Assembly (NCBI RefSeq): GCF_029906645.1
Contig: NZ_JARYGZ010000006.1
Coordinates: 40,713-104,712 of the forward strand
Reading direction: 5' to 3'
Length of the DNA stretch: 64,000 nucleotides
Origin: Sphingomonas oryzagri
Lineage (GTDB): Bacteria; Pseudomonadota; Alphaproteobacteria; Sphingomonadales; Sphingomonadaceae
The notes beneath the pieces were generated by a model, which worked only from the letters and a program-made list of their open reading frames with translations, was not told the DNA's origin and did not search any database. Both the position numbers and the translations under genes were made by a program. Positions 55,617 to 63,683 of the stretch are shown here, one piece after another (the first letter of the stretch is position 1; the number at the start of each line of letters is the position of its first letter).

Positions 55617-57107
55617 ATGCCAAACTTCGCTCTGCCTCTTCGGGTTCAAGGTGCGGAAGGCGAGTCACCTTGGGGCCTATTAAATCGTCTGGCCCTCCGC
55701 AATAGGGCGTCGAGCCCGATCGAACTCATCAGTATGGTGGGGATACGTAATAGAGAGTTAGTCGAAAGAATTTACGCATCCTACGAGTTGGATCGCCTGT
55801 CTGATTTGTCGGGAATCCCAATCGATCAAATCAATAGACACGCCTTGATTCGCAACGATAAAGGCACGTTCATTAATTCAGTCCGAATTTCTATTTCGAC
55901 TGGGATCAGGGTGATTAGGCGAGGCCCGGTCTGCCCAGCTTGCCTTGTTGAAGATATGGACCGTCGGACAGGTCCAGATTTATGTCGGCCATATCGGCGA
56001 TTCTGGTGGGACGTGACTGGCGGATTGGTTTGTCCGAATCACGCAACCTACCTTCTTTTCCGCTGTCCGGTCTGTCAGGCCCCGCTAAGTCATCGGGATT
56101 TGAACCCATTGCTTTGTCCGTTCGGTCATCGGTTGGGGCCTTCAGGGCCGCCCTGTGCCTCCGAATTTGAACGGCGCTTTGTGGCCTCGCTGAAAGGAGA
56201 GCCGCTGGCGCATGGTTCGCCGCTCTCGGAAATGGCTCCAGTGCAAGCCGCCACTGCGTCGTTGCGGGTAGGTCTGACGGATCTATATGGTGGAAATCAT
56301 CCTTTACTTCGTGATCTGGGTACGCCTGAGTTGGTTCGAGCCCGGGAGAGAGGTTTTGAGATTTTAGCTGACTGGCCGAACGGCTTCCGAAATTTTCTGG
56401 ACAATCTTTATGATCAAAAGCCGTGCGGCGGTTTCTCAGTCAGATTTGTATATGGGGAGCATCTTTTTTACTGGTTGCGTAATGCAGATATATCGATTGA
56501 GCCACTGAGGCGCGAACTCAGGCAACATTTTCTACGGAACGCGCCCCGGCGTCTTGGACAATCTTCATTTGGAGGGGGCGCAAAGGTCGAGCCGAACTCA
56601 GTGACGCTCAGTTACCTCGCAACGGTATCCGGACGAGACGTTAAAACGATCATCAAAGTGGCTAAACATCGGAAGTTTGTAGATACCGACCACCCAACTC
56701 CCTCAACTCTTATCTCGAACAAGCACGCAAAAGAATTGATCGCTGATTTCGCAGACTCTGTCGGGGTAGCTGATGCAGTTAGCCTTATGGGTCTAACGAA
56801 AGTAGGTTTTTTGCGTTTGCGGCGGTCTGTGCAGGTGCCGGGGAGGTTGAGTTACAGGCACTATGTGCGCTCCGCGCTGATTGAATTCGTTGGGTTGGTC
56901 GGAAATGGGACCGGAGAGGTCGGTATCGCGCCGCCTAGGGCCGCTACCATTCCGGACGCAGCGAAGAGTACAAAAATTTCCACCGAGAAAATTGTAAAGG
57001 CGATTGTGGAGAGGCGGTTGCGCCCGCTTGGACGTCTCAAGCACACAAACGGGATATCATCGATCCTCGTTAACCTCGATGACGTTAGGAAGTTTGTCAG
57101 GAACTGA
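55617..57107 (+). CDS. tniQ: TniQ-family protein
   Basis: A 496-residue TniQ with an intact N-terminus (LPLRVQGAEGESPWGLLNRLA) and zinc-binding region: CPACL (C106, C109), VCPNH (C139, H142), CPVC (C150, C153) and LCPFGH (C167, H171). The C-terminal part carries TnsD-like DNA-binding segments. TniQ links the target DNA to the TnsC/TniB ATPase; no transposase or ATPase gene is present in the element. Lower G+C and AT-rich codons compared with the chromosome. Confidence 0.85.
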   Translation: MPNFALPLRVQGAEGESPWGLLNRLALRNRASSPIELISMVGIRNRELVERIYASYELDRLSDLSGIPIDQINRHALIRNDKGTFINSVRISISTGIRVIRRGPVCPACLVEDMDRRTGPDLCRPYRRFWWDVTGGLVCPNHATYLLFRCPVCQAPLSHRDLNPLLCPFGHRLGPSGPPCASEFERRFVASLKGEPLAHGSPLSEMAPVQAATASLRVGLTDLYGGNHPLLRDLGTPELVRARERGFEILADWPNGFRNFLDNLYDQKPCGGFSVRFVYGEHLFYWLRNADISIEPLRRELRQHFLRNAPRRLGQSSFGGGAKVEPNSVTLSYLATVSGRDVKTIIKVAKHRKFVDTDHPTPSTLISNKHAKELIADFADSVGVADAVSLMGLTKVGFLRLRRSVQVPGRLSYRHYVRSALIEFVGLVGNGTGEVGIAPPRAATIPDAAKSTKISTEKIVKAIVERRLRPLGRLKHTNGISSILVNLDDVRKFVRN

Positions 57108-57278
57108 ATTCCCGAACGAAGTTCCGCGCGATCTAAATTTAGGTAATTTTATTTTTATGATTGACTACGCAAGAATTTTTTAGGCAATTGGTTGATCGTT
57201 TTCGAGAATTGCTTTTCTACCGTTTGATAGAGCCCCAAAATGCAATAGGGTGATTTTATATATATGAATTCTCGGACA
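57108..57278. repeat. AT-rich right end of the element
   Basis: Holds the inverted counterpart of the left subterminal site (57186-57217), a second GGCAATT (57183-57189) and the terminal CGGACA (57273-57278). An ATATATATG here provides the start codon now used by the flanking oxidoreductase-like gene. Confidence 0.72.
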
Positions 57279-57458
57279 CCGGTGTCGGGCGCGGAGCATC
57301 TGCCGCGCCCGCCCGAACGACCCGATCCGGAGATGTGTTGCGGCCGCGGCTGCTGCCCCTGCATCTTCGACTATTACGACGGTGCCCTCGCCCGCTGGCA
57401 GGCGCTGGTGCGCGAGCGCGGGCTGGACCCGACCGAGGTGATGGAACGGCTCGGCTAG
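57264..57458 (+). CDS. Oxidoreductase-like domain protein
   Basis: A 64-residue protein with the PF09791 motif CCGRGCCPCIFDYYDGALARWQ, as in many short proteobacterial and plant proteins of unknown function. The first five codons (ATG to ACA) belong to the transposon end and the next two to the target duplication. Before the insertion the gene probably began inside the end of gyrB (ATG 49249, in frame) or at GTG 57282. Its stop overlaps that of tag (CTAG). Confidence 0.8.
   Translation: MNSRTPVSGAEHLPRPPERPDPEMCCGRGCCPCIFDYYDGALARWQALVRERGLDPTEVMERLG
57279..57283. repeat. Right target-site duplication (CCGGT)
   Basis: Five bases directly after the element's terminal CGGACA, identical to 49282-49286. 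Confidence 0.85.
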
Positions 57459-58018
57459 AGCCGCGCCACCTCGCTCCGCCGGAAGCAATCGTGGGTGTGG
57501 TCGTTGACCAGGCCCGTCGCCTGCATCCACGCATAGACGATCGTCGGGCCGACGAACTTGAAGCCGCGCTTCTTGAGGTCTTTCGAGACGCGCTCGGACA
57601 GCGGCGTCGATGCGGGAAAGCTGTGGCCATCGCCCCGCAGCGGCGAGCCATCGACGAAGCCCCAGCAGTAATCGGCGAAATCCTCGCCGGCATCGCGCAT
57701 CTTCAGATACGCCCGCGCGCCGCCGATCGTCGCCTCGATCTTGGCGCGTGAGCGGATGATACCCGGATCGGCGAGCAGGCGCGCGATCTCCGCTTCACCG
57801 AAGCGCGCGACCGTCTCGGGATCGAAGCCGGCGAAGCCCGCCCGGAACGCCTCGCGTTTCTTCAACACGGTGATCCAGGCGAGGCCCGCCTGGAAGCCGT
57901 CGAGCATCAGTTTCTCCCACAATGCGCGGCCGTCGCGCTCGGGCACGCCCCATTCCTCGTCATGATAGGCACGCATCAGCGGATCGCTGCCCGCCCAGCC
58001 GCAGCGCCGCTCGGTCAC
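57455..58018 (-). CDS. tag: DNA-3-methyladenine glycosylase I
   Basis: A 187-residue Tag, which removes 3-methyladenine from DNA. Family marks are RCGWAGSDPLMRAYHDEEWGVP, the FQAGLAWITVLKKREAFRAGF helix region, GFVDGSPL, the SKDLKKRGFKFVGPTIVYAWMQATGLVNDH segment and the zinc ligands (C near the N-terminus, H..H..C at the C-terminus: NDHTHDC). Complete. Confidence 0.95.
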   Translation of the reverse strand: MTERRCGWAGSDPLMRAYHDEEWGVPERDGRALWEKLMLDGFQAGLAWITVLKKREAFRAGFAGFDPETVARFGEAEIARLLADPGIIRSRAKIEATIGGARAYLKMRDAGEDFADYCWGFVDGSPLRGDGHSFPASTPLSERVSKDLKKRGFKFVGPTIVYAWMQATGLVNDHTHDCFRRSEVARL

Positions 58019-58333
58019 CGGCCGCCGCCCCGATAATCGAGCTTGAAAGCGATGATGCTCGATTCGTGGAGCGACACGGGCATGACGATCCTCTCCAAGG
58101 GGTTCTGGTGCATCGCCCTGCCCTGTACTTTAGGACAGGGCCGGACACTCGCCGACGCCGATTGACGCTACGGAAAGCGGCGTTTGCGTGTTGTGCACCC
58201 TCCAGTTGCTGACAACGCAATCAAAATTGAGCCGTTCGCACTTGCGAAAATCCATGATGCAGCGCACAAAGATCGGGCCTTTCAGGCATCCTCTCCTAAA
58301 ACTTCAGGCCGTCCTTCGGGGCGGCCTTTTTTT
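58019..58333. other. Intergenic region between tag and rpoN
   Basis: 315 nt without a gene. Contents: a 7-bp hairpin GCCCTGT/ACAGGGC near 58126-58150 and, at the rpoN end, a strong plus-strand terminator that no known gene uses (see the ncRNA candidate). I see no convincing open frame. Confidence 0.6.
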
Positions 58334-58334
58334 T
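58225..58334 (+). ncRNA. Candidate small RNA ending in an orphan terminator
   Basis: Both flanking genes (tag, rpoN) are on the minus strand, yet the plus strand has a textbook terminator at 58306-58334 (see its own entry). The ~80 nt before it contain UCCUCUCCU (58289-58297), an anti-Shine-Dalgarno motif common in alphaproteobacterial small RNAs. The 5' end is a guess; no clear promoter was found. Confidence 0.45.
58306..58334 (+). terminator. Rho-independent terminator on the plus strand
   Basis: Stem 58306-58314 / 58319-58327 (one T-G pair), UUCG loop, 8 T residues (58327-58334). The T tract abuts the rpoN stop codon of the opposite strand. Confidence 0.85.
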
Positions 58335-59818
58335 CATCCGGCGAGTTTCTTCTGGCGGCGACGCTGGACGGACGAGCCCAGCCCCAGCGCCTCGCGATAT
58401 TTGGCGACCGTGCGCCGCGCGATATCGAAGCCGCGCTCCTTCAGCAGATCGACCAGCGTATCGTCGGAGAGAATGGCGTCGGCCGCCTCGTCGGCGATCA
58501 GCCTGGCGATATGGCTCTTCACCGCCTGCGCGGATGCCGCCTCGCCTCCGTCTGCCGACTGGATGGCACTGGTGAAGAAGAATTTCAGCTCGAACAGCCC
58601 GCGCGGGCAGGCGAGATATTTGTTGGAAGTGACGCGGCTCACCGTCGATTCGTGCATCCCGATCGCCTCGGCGATGGTGCGGAGCGTCAGCGGGCGGAGA
58701 TGCTCGACACCCTGCCGGAAGAAGCCCTCCTGCTGCTTCACGATCTCGGTCGCGACCTTGACGATGGTGCGCGCCCGCTGGTCGAGCGCCTTCATCAGCC
58801 AGTTGGCGCTCTGCAGGCTGTCGTTGAGCCAGGCCTTGCTGCCCTTGTCCTGCGCGGCGCCGGAAAGCTCGGCATAATAGGACCGGTTGACGATCAGCCG
58901 GGGCAGCGTCGCGTTGTTGAGCTCCACCGCCCAGCCCTGCGCGGTCTGCGCGACGAAGATGTCGGGCACCACCGGCTGCGTCTCGGCCGCCGCGAACTGC
59001 AGGCCGGGTTTCGGATCGTAGGCGCGAAGCTCGCGGATCATGTCAGCCATGTCCTCGTCATCCACCCCGCAGATGCGCCTGAGGCGAGGCAGGTCGCCAC
59101 GGGCAAGAATGTCGAGATTGGCGATCAGCTTCTGCATGCAGGGGTCGTAGCGATCGGCCTCCCTCGCCTGCAGCGCGAGACACTCGGCAAGGTCGCGCGC
59201 GCCGATGCCGGTGGGATCGAAGGTCTGCACCACTGCCAGCACATGCTCGACCAGCGACAGCGGCGCGCCCAGCCGGTCGGCGATGTCGAGCAGCGGGACG
59301 GTCAGGTAACCGGCTTCGTCCAGCGCATCGACGATGTGACCGGCGATCAGCAGCTGGTCGCCGGAAAGGACGGCGCCCGCCTGCGCGGTCAGGTGATCGG
59401 CGAGGCTTTCGGCGCCAACCAGCGTCTCCTGAAAGTCCCCGCCCTCACCACCGCCGGTCGACGTGCCCGCCATGCCGAGCGACCCATCCATGCCCTGCGC
59501 ACCGGCCAGATCGGTCGGCGAATCGTGGTGGAAGGTTTCCTCCGCGTAATCGACATCGAGCGGCGCATCCTCGCCACCGCCGTTGAGGCCGGCGAGCGCG
59601 TCGGTCGGCTCAGGCGCTTCGCCGTCGAAGTCGGCTTCCGGCTCGCGCACCTCTTCCGAAGACCCCGCCTCCAGCAACGGGTTCTTCTCCAGTTCCTCGG
59701 CGATGAAAGCCTCGATCTCGAGATTGGAAAGCGCCAGCAGCTTGATCGCCTGCTGAAGCTGCGGCGTCATCACCAGCGACTGGGACTGTCGCAGGTCGAG
59801 GCGCGGACCCAGCCCCAT
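58334..59818 (-). CDS. rpoN: RNA polymerase sigma-54 factor
   Basis: A 494-residue RpoN with the Gln-rich region I (LRQSQSLVMTPQLQQAIKLLALSN), an acidic region II, the core-binding region, the HTH (LRTIAEAIGMHESTVSRVTSNKY) and the RpoN box (ARRTVAKYREALGL). It lies directly after lptB, as in many proteobacteria. The window also holds a sigma-54-type promoter before the PspC locus. Confidence 0.97.
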   Translation of the reverse strand: MGLGPRLDLRQSQSLVMTPQLQQAIKLLALSNLEIEAFIAEELEKNPLLEAGSSEEVREPEADFDGEAPEPTDALAGLNGGGEDAPLDVDYAEETFHHDSPTDLAGAQGMDGSLGMAGTSTGGGEGGDFQETLVGAESLADHLTAQAGAVLSGDQLLIAGHIVDALDEAGYLTVPLLDIADRLGAPLSLVEHVLAVVQTFDPTGIGARDLAECLALQAREADRYDPCMQKLIANLDILARGDLPRLRRICGVDDEDMADMIRELRAYDPKPGLQFAAAETQPVVPDIFVAQTAQGWAVELNNATLPRLIVNRSYYAELSGAAQDKGSKAWLNDSLQSANWLMKALDQRARTIVKVATEIVKQQEGFFRQGVEHLRPLTLRTIAEAIGMHESTVSRVTSNKYLACPRGLFELKFFFTSAIQSADGGEAASAQAVKSHIARLIADEAADAILSDDTLVDLLKERGFDIARRTVAKYREALGLGSSVQRRRQKKLAG

Positions 59819-59823
59819 CGGCG

Positions 59824-60600
59824 TTAGAGCGCGAAGCCCTCGCCGAGATAGAGGCGGCGCACGTCCGGATTCGCCACCAGCGCGGCGGGCGATCCCTGGA
59901 ACAGCACCTTGCCGTCGTAGATGATGCAGGCGCGATCGACGATGTCGAGCGTCTCGCGGACGTTATGATCCGTGATCAGCACGCCGATGTCGCGGCGCTT
60001 CAGGTCCTTCACGAGATCGCGGATGTCGCTGATCGAGATCGGGTCGATGCCCGCGAACGGCTCGTCGAGCAGCATGATCGAGGGATCGCCCGCCAGCGCG
60101 CGGGCAATCTCGCAGCGGCGCCGCTCGCCGCCCGAAAGCGCGGTCGCCTTGGCGTCGCGCAGATGCTCGATGTGGAATTCGGCGAGCAACGTATCCAGCC
60201 GCTCGGCCCGGCGCGCCGGATCCGGCTCGGACAGTTCGAGCACGGCCGAGATGTTCTGCGCGACCGTCAGGCCTCGGAAAATCGATGTCTCCTGCGGCAG
60301 ATAGCCCAGCCCCAGGATCGCGCGGCGATACATGGGCAGCGCGGTGATGTCCTCGCCGTCGAGCAGGATGCGGCCGGCATCCGGCTTCACCAGGCCCATC
60401 ACCGAATAGAAGCAGGTCGTCTTGCCGGCGCCGTTGGGGCCGAGCAGGCCGACCACCTCGCCGCGCGCCACCTCCAGGCTGACGTCCTGCAGAACGGGCC
60501 GCGAATCATAGGATTTGGCGATCGAAACGATCGACAAGGCGCGCGTCGCCGGCGGCGTCGGGGATGCGCTGTCGCGCGACGAGAGGATCGTGTCGTTCAT
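59824..60600 (-). CDS. lptB: LPS export ABC transporter ATPase LptB
   Basis: A 258-residue ATPase of the LptB2FG complex that extracts LPS from the inner membrane. Walker A LLGPNGAGKTTCFYSVMGL, Q-loop LGYLPQETSIFRGLTV, signature LSGGERRRCEIARAL, Walker B IMLLDEPFAGIDP and H-loop ITDHNV. An N-terminal extension of about 20 residues is present. Between lptA and rpoN in one operon. Confidence 0.97.
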   Translation of the reverse strand: MNDTILSSRDSASPTPPATRALSIVSIAKSYDSRPVLQDVSLEVARGEVVGLLGPNGAGKTTCFYSVMGLVKPDAGRILLDGEDITALPMYRRAILGLGYLPQETSIFRGLTVAQNISAVLELSEPDPARRAERLDTLLAEFHIEHLRDAKATALSGGERRRCEIARALAGDPSIMLLDEPFAGIDPISISDIRDLVKDLKRRDIGVLITDHNVRETLDIVDRACIIYDGKVLFQGSPAALVANPDVRRLYLGEGFAL

Positions 60601-60662
60601 GAATGACCTTGTGCCCGCCGCATGTGGCAGGCTTCCTGCATGGCGATCAAGCCCCGGCGGGA

Positions 60663-61244
60663 TTATTTGCCGGCGGGCTTGGCCGCGGGTGCGTTGTTGT
60701 CGTTATGCTGGGGCACGGTGAAGCGGCCCGAGACACGGCCGCCCTTGCCGGTCGTCCCGCTGCCGCCGACCGCGCCGCCGTCCATCGTCGCCTGGTTGGT
60801 GTCGAGGTTGATCACCAGCCGGCCACCGCGCACGGTGCTGGCATTGGGGCCGGTGCGATCGAGCGTCACCTTGCCGATCAGCGTGACCAGCCTTTTGTCG
60901 AGATCGTAAATGCCGTAATCGCCGTGCGCGATCTCGGTCGGCCGCGTGACGACGACATGGCCCGTCGCATCGAAACGGTGGACCTGCACGCTGCCGCCAC
61001 CACCTTGGCCGCTGTTCGCCATGCTACCGGTATAGTTGGCAGTCATGCGGTCGGAGGTGAGCGTCATGTCCTGCTGCACAGCACGGACATTGCCGGTCAG
61101 GAAGGCGCGGTGTTCGAGATCGTGGACCTCCATATGATCCGCGTCGAAATCGACCGGCGCATTGCTGTTGTGTTTCGCCTGCTGCGCAGCCGCGGCACCG
61201 GCGATCAGGATGGCGAAAAGCGGCGCTGCGCGGCGGATGGTCAT
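60663..61244 (-). CDS. lptA: LPS transport periplasmic protein LptA
   Basis: A 193-residue periplasmic bridge protein (signal peptide ending AAAQQ) with an OstA/LptA beta-jellyroll: VDFDADHMEVHDLEHRAFLTGNV, MTLTSDRMTANY, the DATGHVVVTRPTEIAHGDYGIYD and LVTLIGKVTLDRTGPN repeats. ATGA overlap with lptC. C-terminal tail rich in Asn/Ala/Lys. Confidence 0.92.
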   Translation of the reverse strand: MTIRRAAPLFAILIAGAAAAQQAKHNSNAPVDFDADHMEVHDLEHRAFLTGNVRAVQQDMTLTSDRMTANYTGSMANSGQGGGGSVQVHRFDATGHVVVTRPTEIAHGDYGIYDLDKRLVTLIGKVTLDRTGPNASTVRGGRLVINLDTNQATMDGGAVGGSGTTGKGGRVSGRFTVPQHNDNNAPAAKPAGK

Positions 61245-61912
61245 TTCGCGGATTTGGCGGTTCGCTGCGTGATATGCAAGCGGGCATGGCCGTTCAGCAC
61301 GACGACCTTGTCGTCGAGGTCGGCGGTCATCCGGTCCGCGCTGAAATTGCCGAGCGGCATCGTGCCGGTCACCGGGTTGCGGCTGGCGAGCTTGCGCGTT
61401 TGCATATCGAGATCGACGTCATGCGTGTCGAGCCGGTAGCCGTCGGCGCTGCGGAAGGCGACCGGGCCATCCAGTCCGACCTGCTGGTTGTTCATGTTGT
61501 AGGTGCCCTTGGGCGCGGTCAGCGTCGCGGGGCCGCCCTGCAGCGCGATGTCCGCCGCGAGCGTGTCCAGCTTCACCACCGGATCGGCCGAGGTCTGCTG
61601 TACGGCGGATCTGGCGGTCAGCGAGAAGGGCTGGCCCTTGTCGTCCTCGCCGCGATAGCGCGCCTGGCTGACGCGCAGCCGCTCCTTGGCCATCGCCACG
61701 CGATCCTTGGCGAGCACGAACGAGATGTCGCGGCCCGAGGTCAGCGGCGCGAAGCCCAGCGCCAGCACGAGGACCAGCACCGAGGCCGGCAGCGTGACGC
61801 GCGCCACCGCGATGATGCGATCGTGATTCGAGCCCGGCCTCGCCCAGATGCGCCGCTTGCGCCGCTCGGCGCGCGCGACGTCGGACAGAGGCCCGGCGAC
61901 CGCCTCAGGCAT
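61241..61912 (-). CDS. lptC: LPS export protein LptC
   Basis: A 223-residue bitopic protein with one membrane helix (VTLPASVLVLVLALGFAPL, ~39-57) and an LptC/OstA-like periplasmic domain (YRGEDDKGQPFSLTARSAVQQ... APKGTYNMNNQQVGLDGPV... GNFSADRMTADL). Passes LPS from LptFG to LptA. First gene of lptC-lptA-lptB-rpoN. Confidence 0.9.
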   Translation of the reverse strand: MPEAVAGPLSDVARAERRKRRIWARPGSNHDRIIAVARVTLPASVLVLVLALGFAPLTSGRDISFVLAKDRVAMAKERLRVSQARYRGEDDKGQPFSLTARSAVQQTSADPVVKLDTLAADIALQGGPATLTAPKGTYNMNNQQVGLDGPVAFRSADGYRLDTHDVDLDMQTRKLASRNPVTGTMPLGNFSADRMTADLDDKVVVLNGHARLHITQRTAKSAK

Positions 61913-61931
61913 CTTTGTTCTCGGAGGAAGT

Positions 61932-62011
61932 CCGCACCGGCCCGCTCCCCCACCCGGCCTCCCACAGCGTATCCTGAATGGGAGGTAGGGTGGGGGAGCG
62001 GGCCGGTGCGG
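61932..62011. repeat. Palindromic intergenic element, type G
   Basis: Two perfect 24-bp inverted arms (61932-61955 and 61988-62011, beginning CCGCACCGGCCCGCTCCCCC) with a 32-bp interior that contains a shorter inverted pair (CCTCCCA / GGGAGG). It lies between lptC and the RNase D-like gene. Only one copy in the window. Confidence 0.85.
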
Positions 62012-62019
62012 GATACGAA

Positions 62020-62640
62020 TCACGCATGGGCAAAGATGTCGATCTCGGGCCAGCCGGCGAGATCCAGCTCGGCGCGCGCCGGCAGGAAATCGAAGCAGGC
62101 CTGCGCCAGATGCATGCGGCCCTCGCGGATCAGGCGCTCGTCCAGCTTCTCCTTCATCGCGTGAAGGAAGCGCACGTCGGAGGCGGCATAGTCCTTCTGC
62201 GCGTCGGACAGATCCGGCGCGCCCCAGTCGGAAGATTGCTGGACCTTGGAGACCTCCTGCCCGAGCAGTTCGCGCACCAGTTCCTTCAGGCCATGGCGAT
62301 CGGTGTAGGTGCGGATCAGCCGGCTGGCGATCTTGGTGCAATAGACCGGTGCCGCCACCGTATCGAGATAATAGCGGATCGCCGCGAGATCGAAGCGCGC
62401 GAAGTGATAGAGCTTCAGCCGATCGGGATCGCCCAGCACCGCGCGCAGGTTCGGCGCGGCATAGTCGCTGCCCGGATTGAAGCGGACGAGATGCTCGTCG
62501 CCGCTCCCGTCCGAGATCTGGACGACGCACAGCCGGTCGCGGGGTGTGATCAGCCCCATCGTCTCGGTATCGACGGCAACGCTGGCGCCGGGCGCGAACA
62601 CGCCGGCGGGCAGGTCCTCTTCGTGGAAATGAACGGTCAT
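62020..62640 (-). CDS. RNase D-type 3'-5' exonuclease
   Basis: A 206-residue DEDDy exonuclease consisting of the catalytic domain only: SVAVDTETMGL (D, E), LYHFARFDLAAI (D) and YAASDVRFLHAM (Y, D). RNase D proper has an extra C-terminal HRDC domain, absent here, so it is the short sphingomonad type. It probably trims tRNA or other RNA 3' ends. Confidence 0.88.
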   Translation of the reverse strand: MTVHFHEEDLPAGVFAPGASVAVDTETMGLITPRDRLCVVQISDGSGDEHLVRFNPGSDYAAPNLRAVLGDPDRLKLYHFARFDLAAIRYYLDTVAAPVYCTKIASRLIRTYTDRHGLKELVRELLGQEVSKVQQSSDWGAPDLSDAQKDYAASDVRFLHAMKEKLDERLIREGRMHLAQACFDFLPARAELDLAGWPEIDIFAHA

Positions 62641-62671
62641 GCCCCGCGCATAGGCGTTTGGGGCTTTCCGC

Positions 62672-63442
62672 TCAATGCCGCTTCTTGCGCTTCCTCGCCG
62701 CCATGTTGAGCGCCTCGACACCGCCCGAGAAAGCCATCGCCGCGTAGATATAGCCCTTGGGGATGTGCACCCCGAAGGCATCCGCGATCAGCACCGCGCC
62801 GATCATCAGCAGGAAGCCCAGCGCCAGCATCACCACCGTCGGGTTCTTCGAGATAAAGCGCGCCAGCGGATCGGCGGCGATCAGCATCAGCCCGACCGCG
62901 ATCACCACGGCGGCAATCATGATCGGCAGCTCGCCGGTCATGCCGACGGCGGTCAGGATCGAATCGATCGAGAAGACGATGTCGAGCGCGATGATCTGCG
63001 CGATCGCGGAGCCGAAGGAGAGGCCGCTCTTGGCGCCTTCACCGCCATGCCCCGCCTCGTCCTCGTCCATATTGTGGTGGATTTCCTTGGTGGCCTTCCA
63101 GATCAGGAACAGGCCGCCGCCGAGCAGGATCAGGTCGCGCAGCGAGAAGGCGGTCTCGAACGCCGGATGCCCGTCGACCGGCGGACCGTGCAGGCCAAGG
63201 TCGATCACCGGCGCGGTCAAGCCGACGAGCCAGCTGATCGTGGCAAGCAAAGCGAGGCGCATGATCAGCGCGAGGCCGATGCCGATTCGCCGCGCCCTGG
63301 TCTGCTGCTCGGGCGGCAGCCGATTCGACAGAATCGACACGAAGACGAGGTTGTCGACACCCAGCACCACCTCCATCACGATCAGCGTGGCGAGGGCGGC
63401 CCAGGCGCCGGGATCGGCGAGGAGCGAGAGGACGGACTGCAT
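62672..63442 (-). CDS. TerC-family integral membrane protein
   Basis: A 256-residue protein with seven to nine membrane helices. TerC motifs are [21 protein letters not shown] (acidic residue in helix 1), [19 protein letters not shown] and [18 protein letters not shown]. Family members (TerC, Alx, MeeY/MeeF) export manganese, partly coupled to secretion. The chosen start is ATG 63442 ([12 protein letters not shown]). Confidence 0.93.
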   Translation of the reverse strand: MQSVLSLLADPGAWAALATLIVMEVVLGVDNLVFVSILSNRLPPEQQTRARRIGIGLALIMRLALLATISWLVGLTAPVIDLGLHGPPVDGHPAFETAFSLRDLILLGGGLFLIWKATKEIHHNMDEDEAGHGGEGAKSGLSFGSAIAQIIALDIVFSIDSILTAVGMTGELPIMIAAVVIAVGLMLIAADPLARFISKNPTVVMLALGFLLMIGAVLIADAFGVHIPKGYIYAAMAFSGGVEALNMAARKRKKRH

Positions 63443-63683
63443 GACGCGCCCTAGCTGCCCGACTCGGCGCGTTCCGCCAAGCATTTTGCGCAGATGGCGT
63501 TGCATCTTTGCCACGGGGCGGCACGCCGGCCTGAACGCACGATGAAATGGCTCGCAGGCCTGTGGATAATCCGTTATGACTCGCAACAAGCGCGCGCATA
63601 CTTTCGCGCTCGGAGGTTTGCGGCTGCGCCCGGTACGCGATCCTCCAAGAGATATTGGGCGACCCGGGAAAGATTATTCCAGC
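63443..63683. other. Leader of the cold-shock gene
   Basis: 241 nt between divergent terC and the cold-shock gene. It holds no gene I can support. A long leader in front of a cold-shock gene could form an RNA thermosensor, but I see no clear structure. Confidence 0.4.

Larger units (their letters stand above)
49287..57278. mobile_element. Tn7/Tn5053-type transposon-like element with TniQ genes and nucleotide-modification cargo
   Basis: A 7,992-bp element bounded by TGTCCG (49287-49292) and CGGACA (57273-57278) and flanked by a perfect 5-bp direct duplication CCGGT. Subterminal sites are in inverted orientation: the segment 49319-49345 matches the reverse complement of 57186-57212 at 23 of 27 positions, and a further GGCAATT-type site lies at 49298-49304. 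The 5-bp duplication, TGT...ACA ends and TniQ genes are marks of Tn7-like/Tn5053-like transposons. No DDE transposase (TnsB/TniA) or ATPase (TnsC/TniB) is inside, so it is non-autonomous or decayed. G+C content is visibly lower than in the flanks. Cargo: MazG-like, HigB, HigA-ImmA, a thymidylate synthase homologue and an aGPT-pyrophosphorylase-like protein. Confidence 0.85.

Noticed and set aside
49287..57278. Prophage or integrative element with tyrosine integrase
   Set aside because: No integrase, no tRNA target and no phage structural genes; ends and 5-bp duplication fit a Tn7/Tn5053-type element instead.
58126..58150. Hairpin GCCCTGT/ACAGGGC as terminator
   Set aside because: No T-rich tail on either strand; left as part of the intergenic description.
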